A stretch of DNA of 53,936 nucleotides from Pseudomonadota bacterium (GTDB lineage Bacteria; Pseudomonadota; Alphaproteobacteria; Rhizobiales; Tepidamorphaceae): assembly GCA_023458595.1 (NCBI GenBank), contig JAEWYT010000082.1, forward strand, positions 1 through 53,936. Direction: 5' to 3'. The notes beneath the pieces are model-generated. The model was not told where the DNA came from, did no database searches, and worked only from the letters and a program-made list of their open reading frames with translations. Position 1 is the stretch's first letter. Each line of letters opens with the position of its first letter. The translations under genes and the position numbers were made by a program. Positions 8,143 to 16,946 of this stretch are shown here, piece by piece.

Positions 8143-9283
8143 AGCGCCCGTCTCGCCCGCCGCCCTCAAGCGGTGGGTGATCGAACGCGCGCTTTGCGAA
8201 GGCTTCGACGTCGCCCGTGTCACCGGCCCCGATGCGGCGCCGCAGGCCGGCTCCCGCCTCGACGCCTTTCTGCGGGCCGGCCATCACGGCACCATGGACT
8301 GGATGGCGACGACCGCCGATCGCCGCCGCAGCCCCCGCGACCTGTGGCCGGATACCCGCTCGATCCTGGTGCTGGGCCTCAACTACGGCCCCAATCACGA
8401 TCCGCTCGACGACCTGAAGCGCCGGGATCGCGGCCTGATCTCGGTCTACGCCCGCGGCGACGACTATCACGACGTCGTCAAGAAGAAGCTCAAGGCCGTC
8501 GCGCGCGACTTCGTCCGCCGCGCCGGTTCCGACGTGAAGGTCTTCGTCGACACCGCCCCGGTCATGGAGAAGCCGCTGGCCGCCGCCGCCGGAATCGGCT
8601 GGCAGGGCAGGCACACCAACCTCGTCTCCCGCGAATATGGCTCGTGGCTCTTTCTCGGCGCGATCTTCACGACCGCCGTGCTTCCCGCCGACGAGCCCGA
8701 AGCCGACCATTGCGGCTCCTGTCGCGCCTGCCTCGACATCTGCCCGACCGATGCCTTCCCCGCGCCCTACCGGCTCGATGCGCGCCGCTGCATCTCCTAT
8801 CTGACGATCGAGCATGCCGGCCCGATCCCGCGCGATCTCCGTCCGAAGATCGGCAACCGCATCTACGGCTGCGACGACTGCCTCGCCGTCTGCCCGTGGA
8901 ACAAGTTCGCCGCGGCCGGCCGGGAGGCGAAGCTCGGCGCCCGCCCGGAGCTGACCCTGCCGGCGCTCGCCGATCTGTCGCGACTGGACGATTCCGCCTT
9001 CCGCGGGCTGTTCTCGAAGTCGCCGGTCAAGCGCATCCGCCGCGACCGGTTCGTGCGCAACGTGCTGATCGCAATCGGCAACTCGGGGGACGCCGGACTC
9101 GCCGGCAGCGCCCGCGACCGACTCGACGACGAGGCACCGCTCGTTCGCGGTGCGGCCGTCTGGGCGCTGTCGCGGCTGCTGGCGACGCCCGAGCTCGAAG
9201 CCCTCGCACGGAATCGCCTGCCGTGCGAATCCGACCCGACCGTCCGCGAGGAGTGGCGGGCCGCGCTCGCAGGCGCTATGTGA
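8123..9283 (+). CDS. queG: Epoxyqueuosine reductase QueG
   Basis: The last enzyme of queuosine biosynthesis. It reduces epoxyqueuosine to queuosine in tRNA with cobalamin and two [4Fe-4S] clusters. About 386 residues. The two cluster motifs are seen at Cys197-200-203-207 (HCGSCRACLDIC) and Cys250-253-257 (GCDDCLAVC). The catalytic Asp lies in FVDTAPVMEK near residue 143. HEAT-like helices follow the ferredoxin part. The start overlaps the end of the GST gene in another frame, which suggests translational coupling. Confidence 0.95.
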   Translation: MSTSTSEAPVSPAALKRWVIERALCEGFDVARVTGPDAAPQAGSRLDAFLRAGHHGTMDWMATTADRRRSPRDLWPDTRSILVLGLNYGPNHDPLDDLKRRDRGLISVYARGDDYHDVVKKKLKAVARDFVRRAGSDVKVFVDTAPVMEKPLAAAAGIGWQGRHTNLVSREYGSWLFLGAIFTTAVLPADEPEADHCGSCRACLDICPTDAFPAPYRLDARRCISYLTIEHAGPIPRDLRPKIGNRIYGCDDCLAVCPWNKFAAAGREAKLGARPELTLPALADLSRLDDSAFRGLFSKSPVKRIRRDRFVRNVLIAIGNSGDAGLAGSARDRLDDEAPLVRGAAVWALSRLLATPELEALARNRLPCESDPTVREEWRAALAGAM

Positions 9284-9314
9284 GGCCTGTCCGAACGTCC
9301 TTCCGGCTCGATTC

Positions 9315-10193
9315 ATGAACAGGATCTTCATCTTCGGCCTCGGCTTCTCCGCGATGACGCTCGCCCGCCGCCTGATGGCGAAGGGCTGGCGGGTCGCAGG
9401 CTCCGTGCGAACGCCCGAGAAGGCGGCGGCCCTGCGGGACGAGGGTGTGGAGGCGGTCGTCTTCGACGGCGCGGCGCCGGGGCCGGACGTTGCCGCGGCG
9501 CTCCGCGGCGCGACCCACGTCGCCCAGTCGATCCCGCCCGGCGAGGCGGGCGACCCGGTGCTGATCCATCACCGTGCCGATCTCGCTGCCCGGGCCGGTG
9601 ATATCCGCTGGCTCGGCTATCTCTCGACGCTCGGCGTCTACGGCGACCACGGCGGCGCCTGGATCGACGAGACCGCGCCGACCGACCCGGTGAGCCCGCG
9701 CAATGCCCGCCGCGTCGCGGCGGAACGGGACTGGCTCGCCTTCGGCGAGGAGACGGGCGTCCCGGTCATGGTCTTCCGCATCGCCGGCATCTACGGGCCC
9801 GGCCGCAACGCGCTCGTCAACCTGAAGGCCGGCGAGGCGCGGCGGCTCGTGAAGCCGGGCCAGGTGTTCAACCGCATCCACGTCGCCGACATAGCCGGCG
9901 TGCTGGAGGCCTCGATCGCGCGGCCCCGCGCGGACGCCGTCTACAATCTGTCCGACGACGAGCCGGGACCGCCGCAGGACGTGATCGCCTACGCGGCCGA
10001 ACTGATGGGCACCGAGCCGCCGCCGGAGATTCCCTTCGACGAGGCCGAGCTGACCCCGATGGCGCGGAGCTTCTATTCGGCGAACCGCCGGGTGCGCAAC
10101 GACCGCATCAAACAGGAGCTGGGCGTCGCGCTCGAATACCCGACCTACCGGGACGGCCTGAAAGCCCTGTTCGCGAAAGGGGACGGCCGGTAG
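9315..10193 (+). CDS. SDR-family NAD(P)-dependent epimerase-like protein (YeeZ-like)
   Basis: A Rossmann-fold protein of 292 residues. The N-terminal dinucleotide motif is FGLGFSAMTLARRL, where the usual G-x-x-G-x-x-G is shortened as in the YeeZ group. Later landmarks are LGYLSTLGVYGDHGG, which contains the YGD element, and FRIAGIYGPGRNAL. The lysine of the SDR Y-x-x-x-K motif is not seen, so catalysis may differ from classical epimerases. It follows queG by 31 bases on the same strand and is convergent with ybaB. The substrate is unknown. Confidence 0.8.
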   Translation: MNRIFIFGLGFSAMTLARRLMAKGWRVAGSVRTPEKAAALRDEGVEAVVFDGAAPGPDVAAALRGATHVAQSIPPGEAGDPVLIHHRADLAARAGDIRWLGYLSTLGVYGDHGGAWIDETAPTDPVSPRNARRVAAERDWLAFGEETGVPVMVFRIAGIYGPGRNALVNLKAGEARRLVKPGQVFNRIHVADIAGVLEASIARPRADAVYNLSDDEPGPPQDVIAYAAELMGTEPPPEIPFDEAELTPMARSFYSANRRVRNDRIKQELGVALEYPTYRDGLKALFAKGDGR

Positions 10194-10196
10194 CCG

Positions 10197-10520
10197 TCAC
10201 ATTCCGGGCAGGTTGAGGCCGGGCGGAAGCTGCAGCCCCCCGGTCGCTTCCTTCATCTTTTCCGCGAGCGCTCCCTCCGCCTTGCGGCGCGCGTCGCCGA
10301 AGGCTGCCACCACCAGGTCTTCCAGGATCTCGGCCTCCTCCGGCTTCAGGAGGCTCGGATCGACCTTGAGGCCGCGCATGTCGCCCTTGCCCGAAAGGGT
10401 CACCGTGACCAGCCCCCCGCCGGACGTGCCCTGCACCTCCAGTTCGTCGAGCTCGGTCTGAAGCTGGTCCATGCGGCTTTGCAGCTCCTTGGCCTGCTTC
10501 ATCATCTTCAGGAAATCCAT
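10197..10520 (-). CDS. ybaB: YbaB/EbfC family nucleoid-associated protein
   Basis: A small DNA-binding protein of 107 residues that forms a tweezer-like dimer on DNA. The N-terminal MKQAKELQSRMDQLQ helix and the central VTVTLSGKGDMRGLKVDP strand region are typical of the family. It lies directly downstream of dnaX on the same strand, the arrangement conserved across bacteria. The usual third member, recR, is not next to it here but lies at 40963. Confidence 0.95.
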   Translation of the reverse strand: MDFLKMMKQAKELQSRMDQLQTELDELEVQGTSGGGLVTVTLSGKGDMRGLKVDPSLLKPEEAEILEDLVVAAFGDARRKAEGALAEKMKEATGGLQLPPGLNLPGM

Positions 10521-10539
10521 CGTCGGTCCTTTCGGCAGG

Positions 10540-12399
10540 CTAGTCGTCGTCTTCGTCCGGGACGTCCGGGATGGCGTCCTCTGCGGACATGGTCGGAGGA
10601 ATCTCGTCGGCGGGCGCCGTCGAGCGCACGTCGACGATCTCGGCGCCGGGGAAGGCGGCGAGCACGGCCGTCACGGTCGGATCGCCGCGCATGGTGTCGA
10701 TCAGCGCGGAGCGGCTCTGCTCGCGCTGCTCGCGCAGCGTCGGGGCGCCCTGCTCGCGCGATACCGCCACGATCCAGCGCTTTCCCGTCCATTCGGAGAG
10801 TTTCCGGGCGAGATCGGGGACGAGATCGGCGGCTGCGCCCTCGGTGAGCGACATTTCGATGCGGGCGGGCTCGAACCGCACGATCCGCACGAACATCTCC
10901 AGCGCCGCGCGGAGCTTCGCGTCGCGCTTCTCGTCGGCGAGCGCCACGACGGCCTCGAAGGTGCGCGGATCGGGATAGGCGATTTCGGCGGCTGCCGGCA
11001 CCGACGACTGCGGGGTCGGCTCGGCCCGCATCGCGGTCGGCCCGGCGGTCGCCTTGGTCGGGATAAAGGCGGCAGGCGCCGGCCTTGCGACCGAACGCGC
11101 CGGCATCGAAGCGCTCGCCCCTCCGCCGCCACCTGAAGGAGCCGATCCGCCGGGTGCGGCACCCTGCGCGGCACCCACCGGCGCGCCCTCGTCGAGCCGG
11201 CGGATCACGTCCTCCGGGCTCGGCAGGGTGGAGGCGTAGGCGAGCCGCACCAGCACCATCTCGGCCGCCGCCAGCGGCCGGGGCGAGGCTTCCACCTCGG
11301 CGATGCCCTTCAGGAGGAGCTGCCAGGCGCGGCTCAGTTCCGAGACCGGGATCTTGGCGGCGAAGTCCTTGCCGCGCTCGCGTTCGGCCTCCGACAGCGA
11401 GGCGTCGTCCGCCGAGTCCGGCACGATCCTGAGGCGCGTGACGAGGTGGACGAAGCCGGCGAGGTCGGTCAGCACCATGTCCGGTGCCGCGCCCTCCGCA
11501 TACTGCCCGTCGAGTTCGTCCAGCGCCGAGGCGATATCGCCGGACATCACCTTCTCGAACAGGTCGACGACGCGGGCGCGGTCGGCGACGCCGAGCATCG
11601 TGCGCACCTCGTCGGCCTTGACCGTTCCTCCGCCGTGGGCGATCGCCTGGTCGAGCAGCGACAGGGAATCGCGCACCGAGCCCTCGCTCGCCCGGGCGAT
11701 CATGCGGAGCGCCTCGTCCTCGACGTCGACGGATTCGGCCTTTGCGATGCCTTCGAGGTGCTTCACCAGCAGGTCGGCGTCGACGCGGCGCAGGTCGAAG
11801 CGCTGGCAGCGCGACAGCACCGTGATCGGAACCTTGCGGATCTCGGTCGTCGCGAAGATGAACTTCACGTGCTCCGGCGGCTCTTCCAGCGTCTTCAGAA
11901 GGCCGTTGAACGCGGCCTTCGAGAGCATGTGCACCTCGTCGATGATGTAGATCTTGTAGCGCGCCTCGGCGGGGCGGTAGCGCACCGCCTCGATGATCTC
12001 GCGGATGTCGTCGATGCCGGTGTGGGAGGCGGCGTCCATCTCGATCACGTCGACGTGGCGCGATTCGAGGATCGCCCGGCAGTGACGCCCCTCGACCGGC
12101 ATGTCGAGGGTCGGGCCGCCGCCTTTCTGACTGTCGGGTCCCGGTTCCGCCTCGTAGTTGAGCGCCCGGGCGAGGATGCGCGCCGTCGTCGTCTTGCCGA
12201 CCCCGCGCACGCCGGTGAGCATATAGGCCTGCGCGATGCGGCCCGTCTCGAAGGCGTTGCGCAGCGTGCGCACCATCGGCTCCTGGCCGATCAGGTCGTC
12301 GAAATTGGAAGGCCGGTACTTGCGGGCGAGCACGCGGTAGCCGGCGGGTTTCCCTCCCATGGATTGAACGGGCGGGTCTTCCGGGCTGCGCTGGTCCAT
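10540..12399 (-). CDS. dnaX: DNA polymerase III subunit gamma/tau
   Basis: The clamp-loader ATPase of the replicative polymerase, about 619 residues. The AAA+ part includes RKYRPSNFDDLIGQE, Walker A GVRGVGKTTTAR, Walker B IYIIDEVHML and the SRC motif LSRCQRFDLRR. The zinc module is reduced: only one Cys (EGRHCRAI) remains where enterobacterial DnaX has four, a variant also known in rhizobia. A Gly/Ala/Pro-rich linker leads to the C-terminal tau domain. The start is uncertain; ATG at 12399 follows GGGACG, while the in-frame ATG at 12444 would add fifteen residues. The SRP RNA gene lies immediately upstream on the same strand. Confidence 0.95.
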   Translation of the reverse strand: MDQRSPEDPPVQSMGGKPAGYRVLARKYRPSNFDDLIGQEPMVRTLRNAFETGRIAQAYMLTGVRGVGKTTTARILARALNYEAEPGPDSQKGGGPTLDMPVEGRHCRAILESRHVDVIEMDAASHTGIDDIREIIEAVRYRPAEARYKIYIIDEVHMLSKAAFNGLLKTLEEPPEHVKFIFATTEIRKVPITVLSRCQRFDLRRVDADLLVKHLEGIAKAESVDVEDEALRMIARASEGSVRDSLSLLDQAIAHGGGTVKADEVRTMLGVADRARVVDLFEKVMSGDIASALDELDGQYAEGAAPDMVLTDLAGFVHLVTRLRIVPDSADDASLSEAERERGKDFAAKIPVSELSRAWQLLLKGIAEVEASPRPLAAAEMVLVRLAYASTLPSPEDVIRRLDEGAPVGAAQGAAPGGSAPSGGGGGASASMPARSVARPAPAAFIPTKATAGPTAMRAEPTPQSSVPAAAEIAYPDPRTFEAVVALADEKRDAKLRAALEMFVRIVRFEPARIEMSLTEGAAADLVPDLARKLSEWTGKRWIVAVSREQGAPTLREQREQSRSALIDTMRGDPTVTAVLAAFPGAEIVDVRSTAPADEIPPTMSAEDAIPDVPDEDDD

Positions 12400-12481
12400 G
12401 AAGCGTCCCTGTGCGCGCGGACGATCCGCGCCTGTCACGGCCATAGCCGGCCTGAGGGCCGGTCTTCCTTTGGATTAAGGC

Positions 12482-12577
12482 GGGAGGCTGGACGACAACC
12501 CGAACCAGTACTCGTTAGGGCTGCTTCCTTCCGGACCTGACCCGGTTGGCGAGCGGCTCGTCCGCCGCCAACCTCCC
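12482..12577 (-). ncRNA. ffs: Signal recognition particle RNA (4.5S, small bacterial type)
   Basis: The minus strand contains the SRP RNA core GGTCCGGAAGGAAGCA in the expected asymmetric-loop context that binds Ffh. The ends pair: GGGAGGTTGG at 12577-12568 with CCAGCCTCCC at 12491-12482, with one G-U pair. This gives a hairpin RNA of about 96 nucleotides. A TATAGT -10 element lies at 12590-12585, seven bases before the inferred 5' end. The position just upstream of dnaX is a common bacterial arrangement. Confidence 0.93.
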
Positions 12578-12584
12578 TGAGACG

Positions 12585-12590
12585 ACTATA
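12585..12590 (-). promoter_or_regulatory. -10 element of the SRP RNA promoter
   Basis: TATAGT on the minus strand, seven bases upstream of the inferred 5' end of the SRP RNA. No convincing -35 element is seen at the usual distance, so the assignment rests on spacing to the RNA only. Confidence 0.45.
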
Positions 12591-12769
12591 TCAGACTTGC
12601 GCCGCGCCGGCGCAACCCCGATGGCCCGATCCGGCGGCAGGCGACGGCTTTCCCCACCGAAAAGCCTTGCCGCCCCCGGTGCCAGCGCCGATTGTGTCGG
12701 CGTGGATGATCGCCCGAATCGCATACCTGGGGTTCGAGCCTTCCGAGGAATCCGACAGACAGGCCCGCC

Positions 12770-13186
12770 ATGAGCGTGAAGTTCAGCCTCAACGCCAGTC
12801 TCGCCGCCGACACGATGCCCGTTGCCATGCTGGACCTCTGCGAGGTCCGCCTCATGAACGACGCCAATTTCCCCTGGCTGGTCCTCGTCCCGCACCTGCC
12901 CGACGCGATCGAGATCGTCGACCTCGAGCCCGGGACGCGCCACCGGCTGATCGACGAGATCGCCCTGGCGAGCCACATCCTGCGCGCGGTCACCGGCGCG
13001 GAGAAGCTCAACGTCGCCGCCCTCGGCAATCAGGTCGCCCAGTTGCATGTCCACGTCGTCGCGCGGTTCAGGGAGGACGAGGCCTGGCCCGGCCCCGTCT
13101 GGGGCGCGGCGCCGCGCAGGCCCTATGACAACGACTCGCGAATCGATCTCCTGACGAAGCTCGCCGACGCCCTCGCCCGCGCCTGA
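12770..13186 (+). CDS. HIT family protein
   Basis: A histidine-triad nucleotide-binding protein of 138 residues. The C-terminal motif is QLHVHVVAR, where the first His of the triad is Gln, a variant common in this alphaproteobacterial subgroup. The N-terminal LVLVPHLPDAIEIVDL segment is also typical. It probably hydrolyses a nucleotide conjugate; the substrate is unknown. It is followed 68 bases later by nudC. Confidence 0.88.
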   Translation: MSVKFSLNASLAADTMPVAMLDLCEVRLMNDANFPWLVLVPHLPDAIEIVDLEPGTRHRLIDEIALASHILRAVTGAEKLNVAALGNQVAQLHVHVVARFREDEAWPGPVWGAAPRRPYDNDSRIDLLTKLADALARA

Positions 13187-13254
13187 TCTTCGCCCCCGCT
13201 TGCCCGATTCCGGCTGGTATGCGACGGTCCGCGCCCCGATTTGGAGGATATCCC

Positions 13255-14214
13255 ATGCCGGAACGCAGCCTGCGGACGGGCTATAGCGGCAGCCTGCTCG
13301 ACCGCGCCGCCGAGAAGCGGAGCGACGGCGCCTGGCTGGAGAAGGCCCGCGGGCGGGCGCGCTGGCTGTTGTTCGATGGCGACAAGCCGCTGTTCGTCGT
13401 CGCCGCCAACGGAGATGGCCGGGCCGAACCGAGCCCGGTCTTCGAGACCGGTGTCGCCGCGCGGCTCGACGCCGACCAGTCCCGCGCGATCTTCCTCGGT
13501 CTGGACGGCGATGTCGCGATGTTCGCCGCCCCCGTCGCGCCGGGCCTTGCCGAGGAACAGGCCGGCGAAACGCCGTTCGGGGATGCGTCCCTGAAGGCGA
13601 TCGACGTACGTTCGATCGCCGTGCAGGGCCTAGTCGCCCCGGAGATGCTGGGCCCGATCGCCCAGGCCAAGAGCATGCTCGACTGGCACGCCCGCCACGG
13701 CTTCTGCGCCCAGTGCGGCTCGCCGACCACGATGGGCGAGGGCGGTTACCGGCGCGATTGCCCCGGCTGCGGCGCCCAGCATTTCCCGCGCACCGATCCT
13801 GTCGTCATCATGCTGGTCGTCTCCGGCGACGACTGCCTGCTGGCGCGCAGCCCGCGCTTCCTGCCGAACATGTTCTCCGCGCTCGCCGGCTTCGTCGAGC
13901 CGGGCGAGACCATAGAGGAGGCGGTGCGCCGCGAGGTGCGCGAGGAAGCCGGCATCCCGGCCCTGGAGGTCGCCTACCATTCGAGCCAGCCCTGGCCGTT
14001 TCCCTCCTCGCTGATGATCGGCTGCTTCGCCGAGGCCGGCTCGCGCGATCTCGTGCTCGACAGCTCGGAACTGGAGGCCGGCCGCTGGTTCTCCAGGGAA
14101 GAAGCGCGCCTGATCCTGGCCGGCCGGCACCCCGACGCCATCGCCGCCCCGCCGATGATGGCGATCGCCCACCAGCTGCTCAGGAGCTTCATCGACGGCG
14201 AGGTGATCCTGTAG
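13255..14214 (+). CDS. nudC: NAD(+) diphosphatase NudC
   Basis: A Nudix hydrolase of 319 residues that cleaves NAD(H) and can remove NAD caps from RNA. The order is an N-terminal domain, a four-Cys zinc ribbon (CAQCG and CPGCG), and the Nudix box GFVEPGETIEEAVRREVREEAG. The NudC-type SQPWPFPSS element follows the box. The start at 13255 has a GGAGG site nine bases upstream. It is convergent with pheA across a palindromic repeat. Confidence 0.94.
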   Translation: MPERSLRTGYSGSLLDRAAEKRSDGAWLEKARGRARWLLFDGDKPLFVVAANGDGRAEPSPVFETGVAARLDADQSRAIFLGLDGDVAMFAAPVAPGLAEEQAGETPFGDASLKAIDVRSIAVQGLVAPEMLGPIAQAKSMLDWHARHGFCAQCGSPTTMGEGGYRRDCPGCGAQHFPRTDPVVIMLVVSGDDCLLARSPRFLPNMFSALAGFVEPGETIEEAVRREVREEAGIPALEVAYHSSQPWPFPSSLMIGCFAEAGSRDLVLDSSELEAGRWFSREEARLILAGRHPDAIAAPPMMAIAHQLLRSFIDGEVIL

Positions 14215-14250
14215 GTGCGATCCGCCCTACGCCTTCTGCGCGGCTTCGCC

Positions 14251-14340
14251 GTAGCCCGCATGGAGCGCGAGTGGAATGCGGGAACGGCCTCGCCTTCGGA
14301 CGGCCCGCCCCGGATTGCGCTGACGCTCCATCCGGGCTAC
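14251..14340. repeat. Palindromic intergenic repeat (GTAGCCCG type)
   Basis: Inverted arms GTAGCCCGCATGGAGCG and its near-complement (16 of 17 positions) bound a 90-bp segment between the convergent nudC and pheA genes. This matches a palindromic repeat class familiar in Hyphomicrobiales intergenic regions. It may fold into a transcript-end hairpin for both genes. Confidence 0.65.
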
Positions 14341-14387
14341 CGCCTCCGGCGAGGGCGAGACGATCCTGCGGGTTCGCCGCCGGACCG

Positions 14388-15263
14388 CTACTTCGCCGCC
14401 GCCTTCGGCTCCTTGATCCGCTCGCGGAACGGGCTCGCGCGGTAGACGCCGAGGATGCGGAACTCGCGGGTGAAGAACCCGAGTTCCTCGAAGGCGAGCT
14501 TGACGTTCGGATCCTCCGGATGGCCCTCGATGTCGGCGAAGAACTGGGTGGCGAAGAATTCGCCCTCGAGCTGGTAGGACTCGAGCTTCGTCATGTTGAC
14601 GCCGTTGGTGGCGAAGCCGCCCATCGCCTTGTAGAGCGCGGCAGGCACGTTGCGCACCCGGAAGATGAAGCTCGTGATGATCGGCCCGATGCCGCGCGCG
14701 GCCCAGTTCGGCTCCTTAGACAGCACCACGAAACGGGTCGTGTTGTGGTCCTCGTCCTCGATGTCGCTGGCGAGCACCTCGAGGCCGTAGATCTCAGCGG
14801 CGAGCCGCGAGGCGATCGCCGCCTTCGTCGGATCGCCCAGTTCGGCCACCATGCGCGCCGCGCCCGCCGTATCGGCGTGCACCTCGGCCCTGAGGCCGAA
14901 CTTGCGGATCGCCTTGCGGCACTGGCCGAGGGCCATGACGTGGCTGTGCACCGTCTTGACCGTATCCGGGCTCGCGCCGGGGGAGGCGAGCAGATAGTGG
15001 TGCAGCGGCAGGAAGTACTCGCCGATGATGTGCAGGCCCGAGGTCGGCATCAGGTGGTGGATGTCGGCGACGCGGCCGGCGACCGAATTCTCGATCGGGA
15101 TCATGCCGAGCGTGGCGTTGCCGTCGGAGATGGCCTGGAACGCGTCCTCGAAGGTCGCGCAGGCGACCGCCTCGTAGTCGGGATAGACGTCGCGGCAGGC
15201 CATGTGCGAATTGGCGCCGGCTTCGCCCTGGAACACGATCCGGCGCGGCCGTGTCGTCATCAT
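14388..15263 (-). CDS. pheA: Prephenate dehydratase
   Basis: Converts prephenate to phenylpyruvate in phenylalanine synthesis. 291 residues without a chorismate mutase domain, the usual alphaproteobacterial form. The catalytic domain starts with IVFQGEAGANSH and contains MIPIENSVAGRV. The C-terminal ACT domain has NMTKLESYQLEGEFF, which includes the ESRP-like phenylalanine-sensing region written here as LESYQ. Two adjacent ATG codons (15263 and 15260) are possible starts. It follows kdsB by 36 bases in the same direction. Confidence 0.95.
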   Translation of the reverse strand: MMTTRPRRIVFQGEAGANSHMACRDVYPDYEAVACATFEDAFQAISDGNATLGMIPIENSVAGRVADIHHLMPTSGLHIIGEYFLPLHHYLLASPGASPDTVKTVHSHVMALGQCRKAIRKFGLRAEVHADTAGAARMVAELGDPTKAAIASRLAAEIYGLEVLASDIEDEDHNTTRFVVLSKEPNWAARGIGPIITSFIFRVRNVPAALYKAMGGFATNGVNMTKLESYQLEGEFFATQFFADIEGHPEDPNVKLAFEELGFFTREFRILGVYRASPFRERIKEPKAAAK

Positions 15264-15299
15264 CTCTCAAATCCTTGTTCGGATTGAATAAAGCGGCGC

Positions 15300-16028
15300 T
15301 CAACCGCCGAAACGGCGGCGGGCCTGCTCAAGGTCGGCGGGAGTATCGACGCCGACCGGAACCGTGTCAACGAGGCCGATGTCGATGCGCATGCCCGCTT
15401 CCAGCGCGCGAAGCTGTTCGAGACGCTCGCGTTTTTCGAGCGGGGAGGGCGGCAGGGCCACGAAGCGGGACAAGGCGTCGCGCCGCCAGGCGTAGATGCC
15501 GATGTGGTGGTGGAGCGGCCCCTCGCCCCAGGGCGCGGTGGCGCGGGTGAAGTAGAGGGCCCTGAGCCGCCGCGGCGCGATCTCGGTGCCGATCGCTTTC
15601 ACCACGTTCGGGTCCTCGCGTTCCTCGGGATCGACGATTTCGGCCGCGAACGTGGCGATATCGACGTCTTTGTCGCCGATCAGGGCGGCCGCGGTGCGGA
15701 TGACCGCCGGATCGAGGTCGGGCAGGTCGCCCTGCAGGTTGATGACGGTATCGAACGTCGCCCCTGGGTCTCTCATCCGTAGCGCCTCGTTAACCCGGTC
15801 CGAGCCCGAGGGATGATCCTCTCTCGTCATCACCGCCTCGCCGCCGGCCGCGCGAACGGCCTGCGCGATCGCCTCGTTGTCGGTGGCGACCGCCACCGGG
15901 CCGACGTCCGCGGCGAGCGCGCGTTCGTAGACGCGCACGATCATCGGCTTGCCGGCAATGTCGGCGAGCGGCTTGCCGGGAAGTCGGGTCGAGGCCATTC
16001 GGGCCGGGATCAGGACGAGCGCCGCCAT
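15300..16028 (-). CDS. kdsB: 3-deoxy-manno-octulosonate cytidylyltransferase
   Basis: Activates Kdo as CMP-Kdo for lipopolysaccharide inner-core assembly. 242 residues. The nucleotide-binding start IPARMASTRLPGKPL, the motif DHPSGSDRV, the segment INLQGDLP and the HHHIGIYAWRRDAL segment identify the family. The start at 16028 is five bases after a GGAGG site; the GTG two codons upstream is too close to it. It is probably transcribed with pheA from the divergent region shared with cycM. Confidence 0.95.
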   Translation of the reverse strand: MAALVLIPARMASTRLPGKPLADIAGKPMIVRVYERALAADVGPVAVATDNEAIAQAVRAAGGEAVMTREDHPSGSDRVNEALRMRDPGATFDTVINLQGDLPDLDPAVIRTAAALIGDKDVDIATFAAEIVDPEEREDPNVVKAIGTEIAPRRLRALYFTRATAPWGEGPLHHHIGIYAWRRDALSRFVALPPSPLEKRERLEQLRALEAGMRIDIGLVDTVPVGVDTPADLEQARRRFGG

Positions 16029-16079
16029 CGGCACCTCCGAAAAAACGTCGGGATTCTCGGGTTGCGTCCTTTATACATG

Positions 16080-16108
16080 TTGCCTTCCCGGGGCAATTGC
16101 GGCTATCT
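16080..16108 (+). promoter_or_regulatory. Putative sigma-70-type promoter of cycM
   Basis: TTGCCT at 16080-16085 and CTATCT at 16103-16108 are separated by 17 bases, upstream of the cycM start at 16194. The match is moderate and rests on sequence only. Confidence 0.35.
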
Positions 16109-16193
16109 CTCTGCCGACTTCCCGACACGCGGCGCGGACGAGGGCGGCCGCGGCGTTCTTGCGCAAGACTTGAGACCCTGGAGTGCGGAGCGA

Positions 16194-16748
16194 ATGGACA
16201 GCTTCGAATTCAACAAATTCGCCGGCGCCATCCTGTTCACCCTTCTGGTGACGCTCGGTGTCGGCATTCTCGCCGAAGAGCTGTTCACCCCCCATCATCC
16301 CGAGAAGCCGGGCTTCGAGGTCGCGGTGGCCGAGGAAGGCGAGGCCGGCGAGGCCGAGGCCAAGAGCGAGGAAGTCGTCGATCTTCCGACCCTGCTCGCG
16401 GCCGCCGACGTCACCGCCGGCGAGGCCGTGACCAAGAAGTGCCAGGCCTGCCATACCTTCGACAAGGGCGGCGCCAACAAGGTCGGCCCGAACCTCTGGG
16501 GCGTCGTCGACCGTCCGATCGCCTCGCACGAGGGTTTCACCTATTCGGACGCCATGAAGGAGCACGCCAGCGCCGAGGGCGCCAACTGGACCTTCGAGAA
16601 CCTCGATCATTTCCTGACCAATCCCAAGGATTTCGTGCCGGGCACCAAGATGGCCTTCGCCGGCATCAAGAAGCCGAAGGACCTGGCCGATCTGCTGGTC
16701 TACCTGCACACGCTGTCCGACAACCCGGTCGCGCTGCCCACGCAGTGA
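16194..16748 (+). CDS. cycM: Membrane-anchored cytochrome c (CycM-type)
   Basis: An electron carrier of 184 residues tethered to the inner membrane, able to pass electrons between the bc1 complex and terminal oxidase. Residues 10-30 form one hydrophobic anchor that also serves as an uncleaved signal. An acidic Glu/Ala-rich linker follows. The class I cytochrome c domain has the haem motif CQACH at 83-87, the KVGPNLWGV segment and the Met axial ligand in PGTKMAF near 153. The divergent pairing with kdsB-pheA is a known rhizobial arrangement. A terminator follows. Confidence 0.93.
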   Translation: MDSFEFNKFAGAILFTLLVTLGVGILAEELFTPHHPEKPGFEVAVAEEGEAGEAEAKSEEVVDLPTLLAAADVTAGEAVTKKCQACHTFDKGGANKVGPNLWGVVDRPIASHEGFTYSDAMKEHASAEGANWTFENLDHFLTNPKDFVPGTKMAFAGIKKPKDLADLLVYLHTLSDNPVALPTQ

Positions 16749-16800
16749 GCGCGGACAGGCGGCCGCCGCGACGGCCGGACATGGACGACGAGGCATCCGA

Positions 16801-16834
16801 CGCCCGCCGCGACATCGCCGGCGGGCGTTTTCGT
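16801..16834 (+). terminator. Rho-independent terminator after cycM
   Basis: A perfect nine-base-pair stem (CGCCCGCCG with CGGCGGGCG, nine-base loop) is followed by TTTTCGTT. It is 52 bases downstream of the cycM stop codon. Confidence 0.75.
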
Positions 16835-16946
16835 TGGACGGGCCGGGACCGCGCAGCGGATTAAATTTCCGTCATAAACGGTGCGAAACCGCCGAAACGG
16901 GCTAGATTAGGCTTGAGGAACCGAAACCGAAGGGGGAAGAAGAGCC

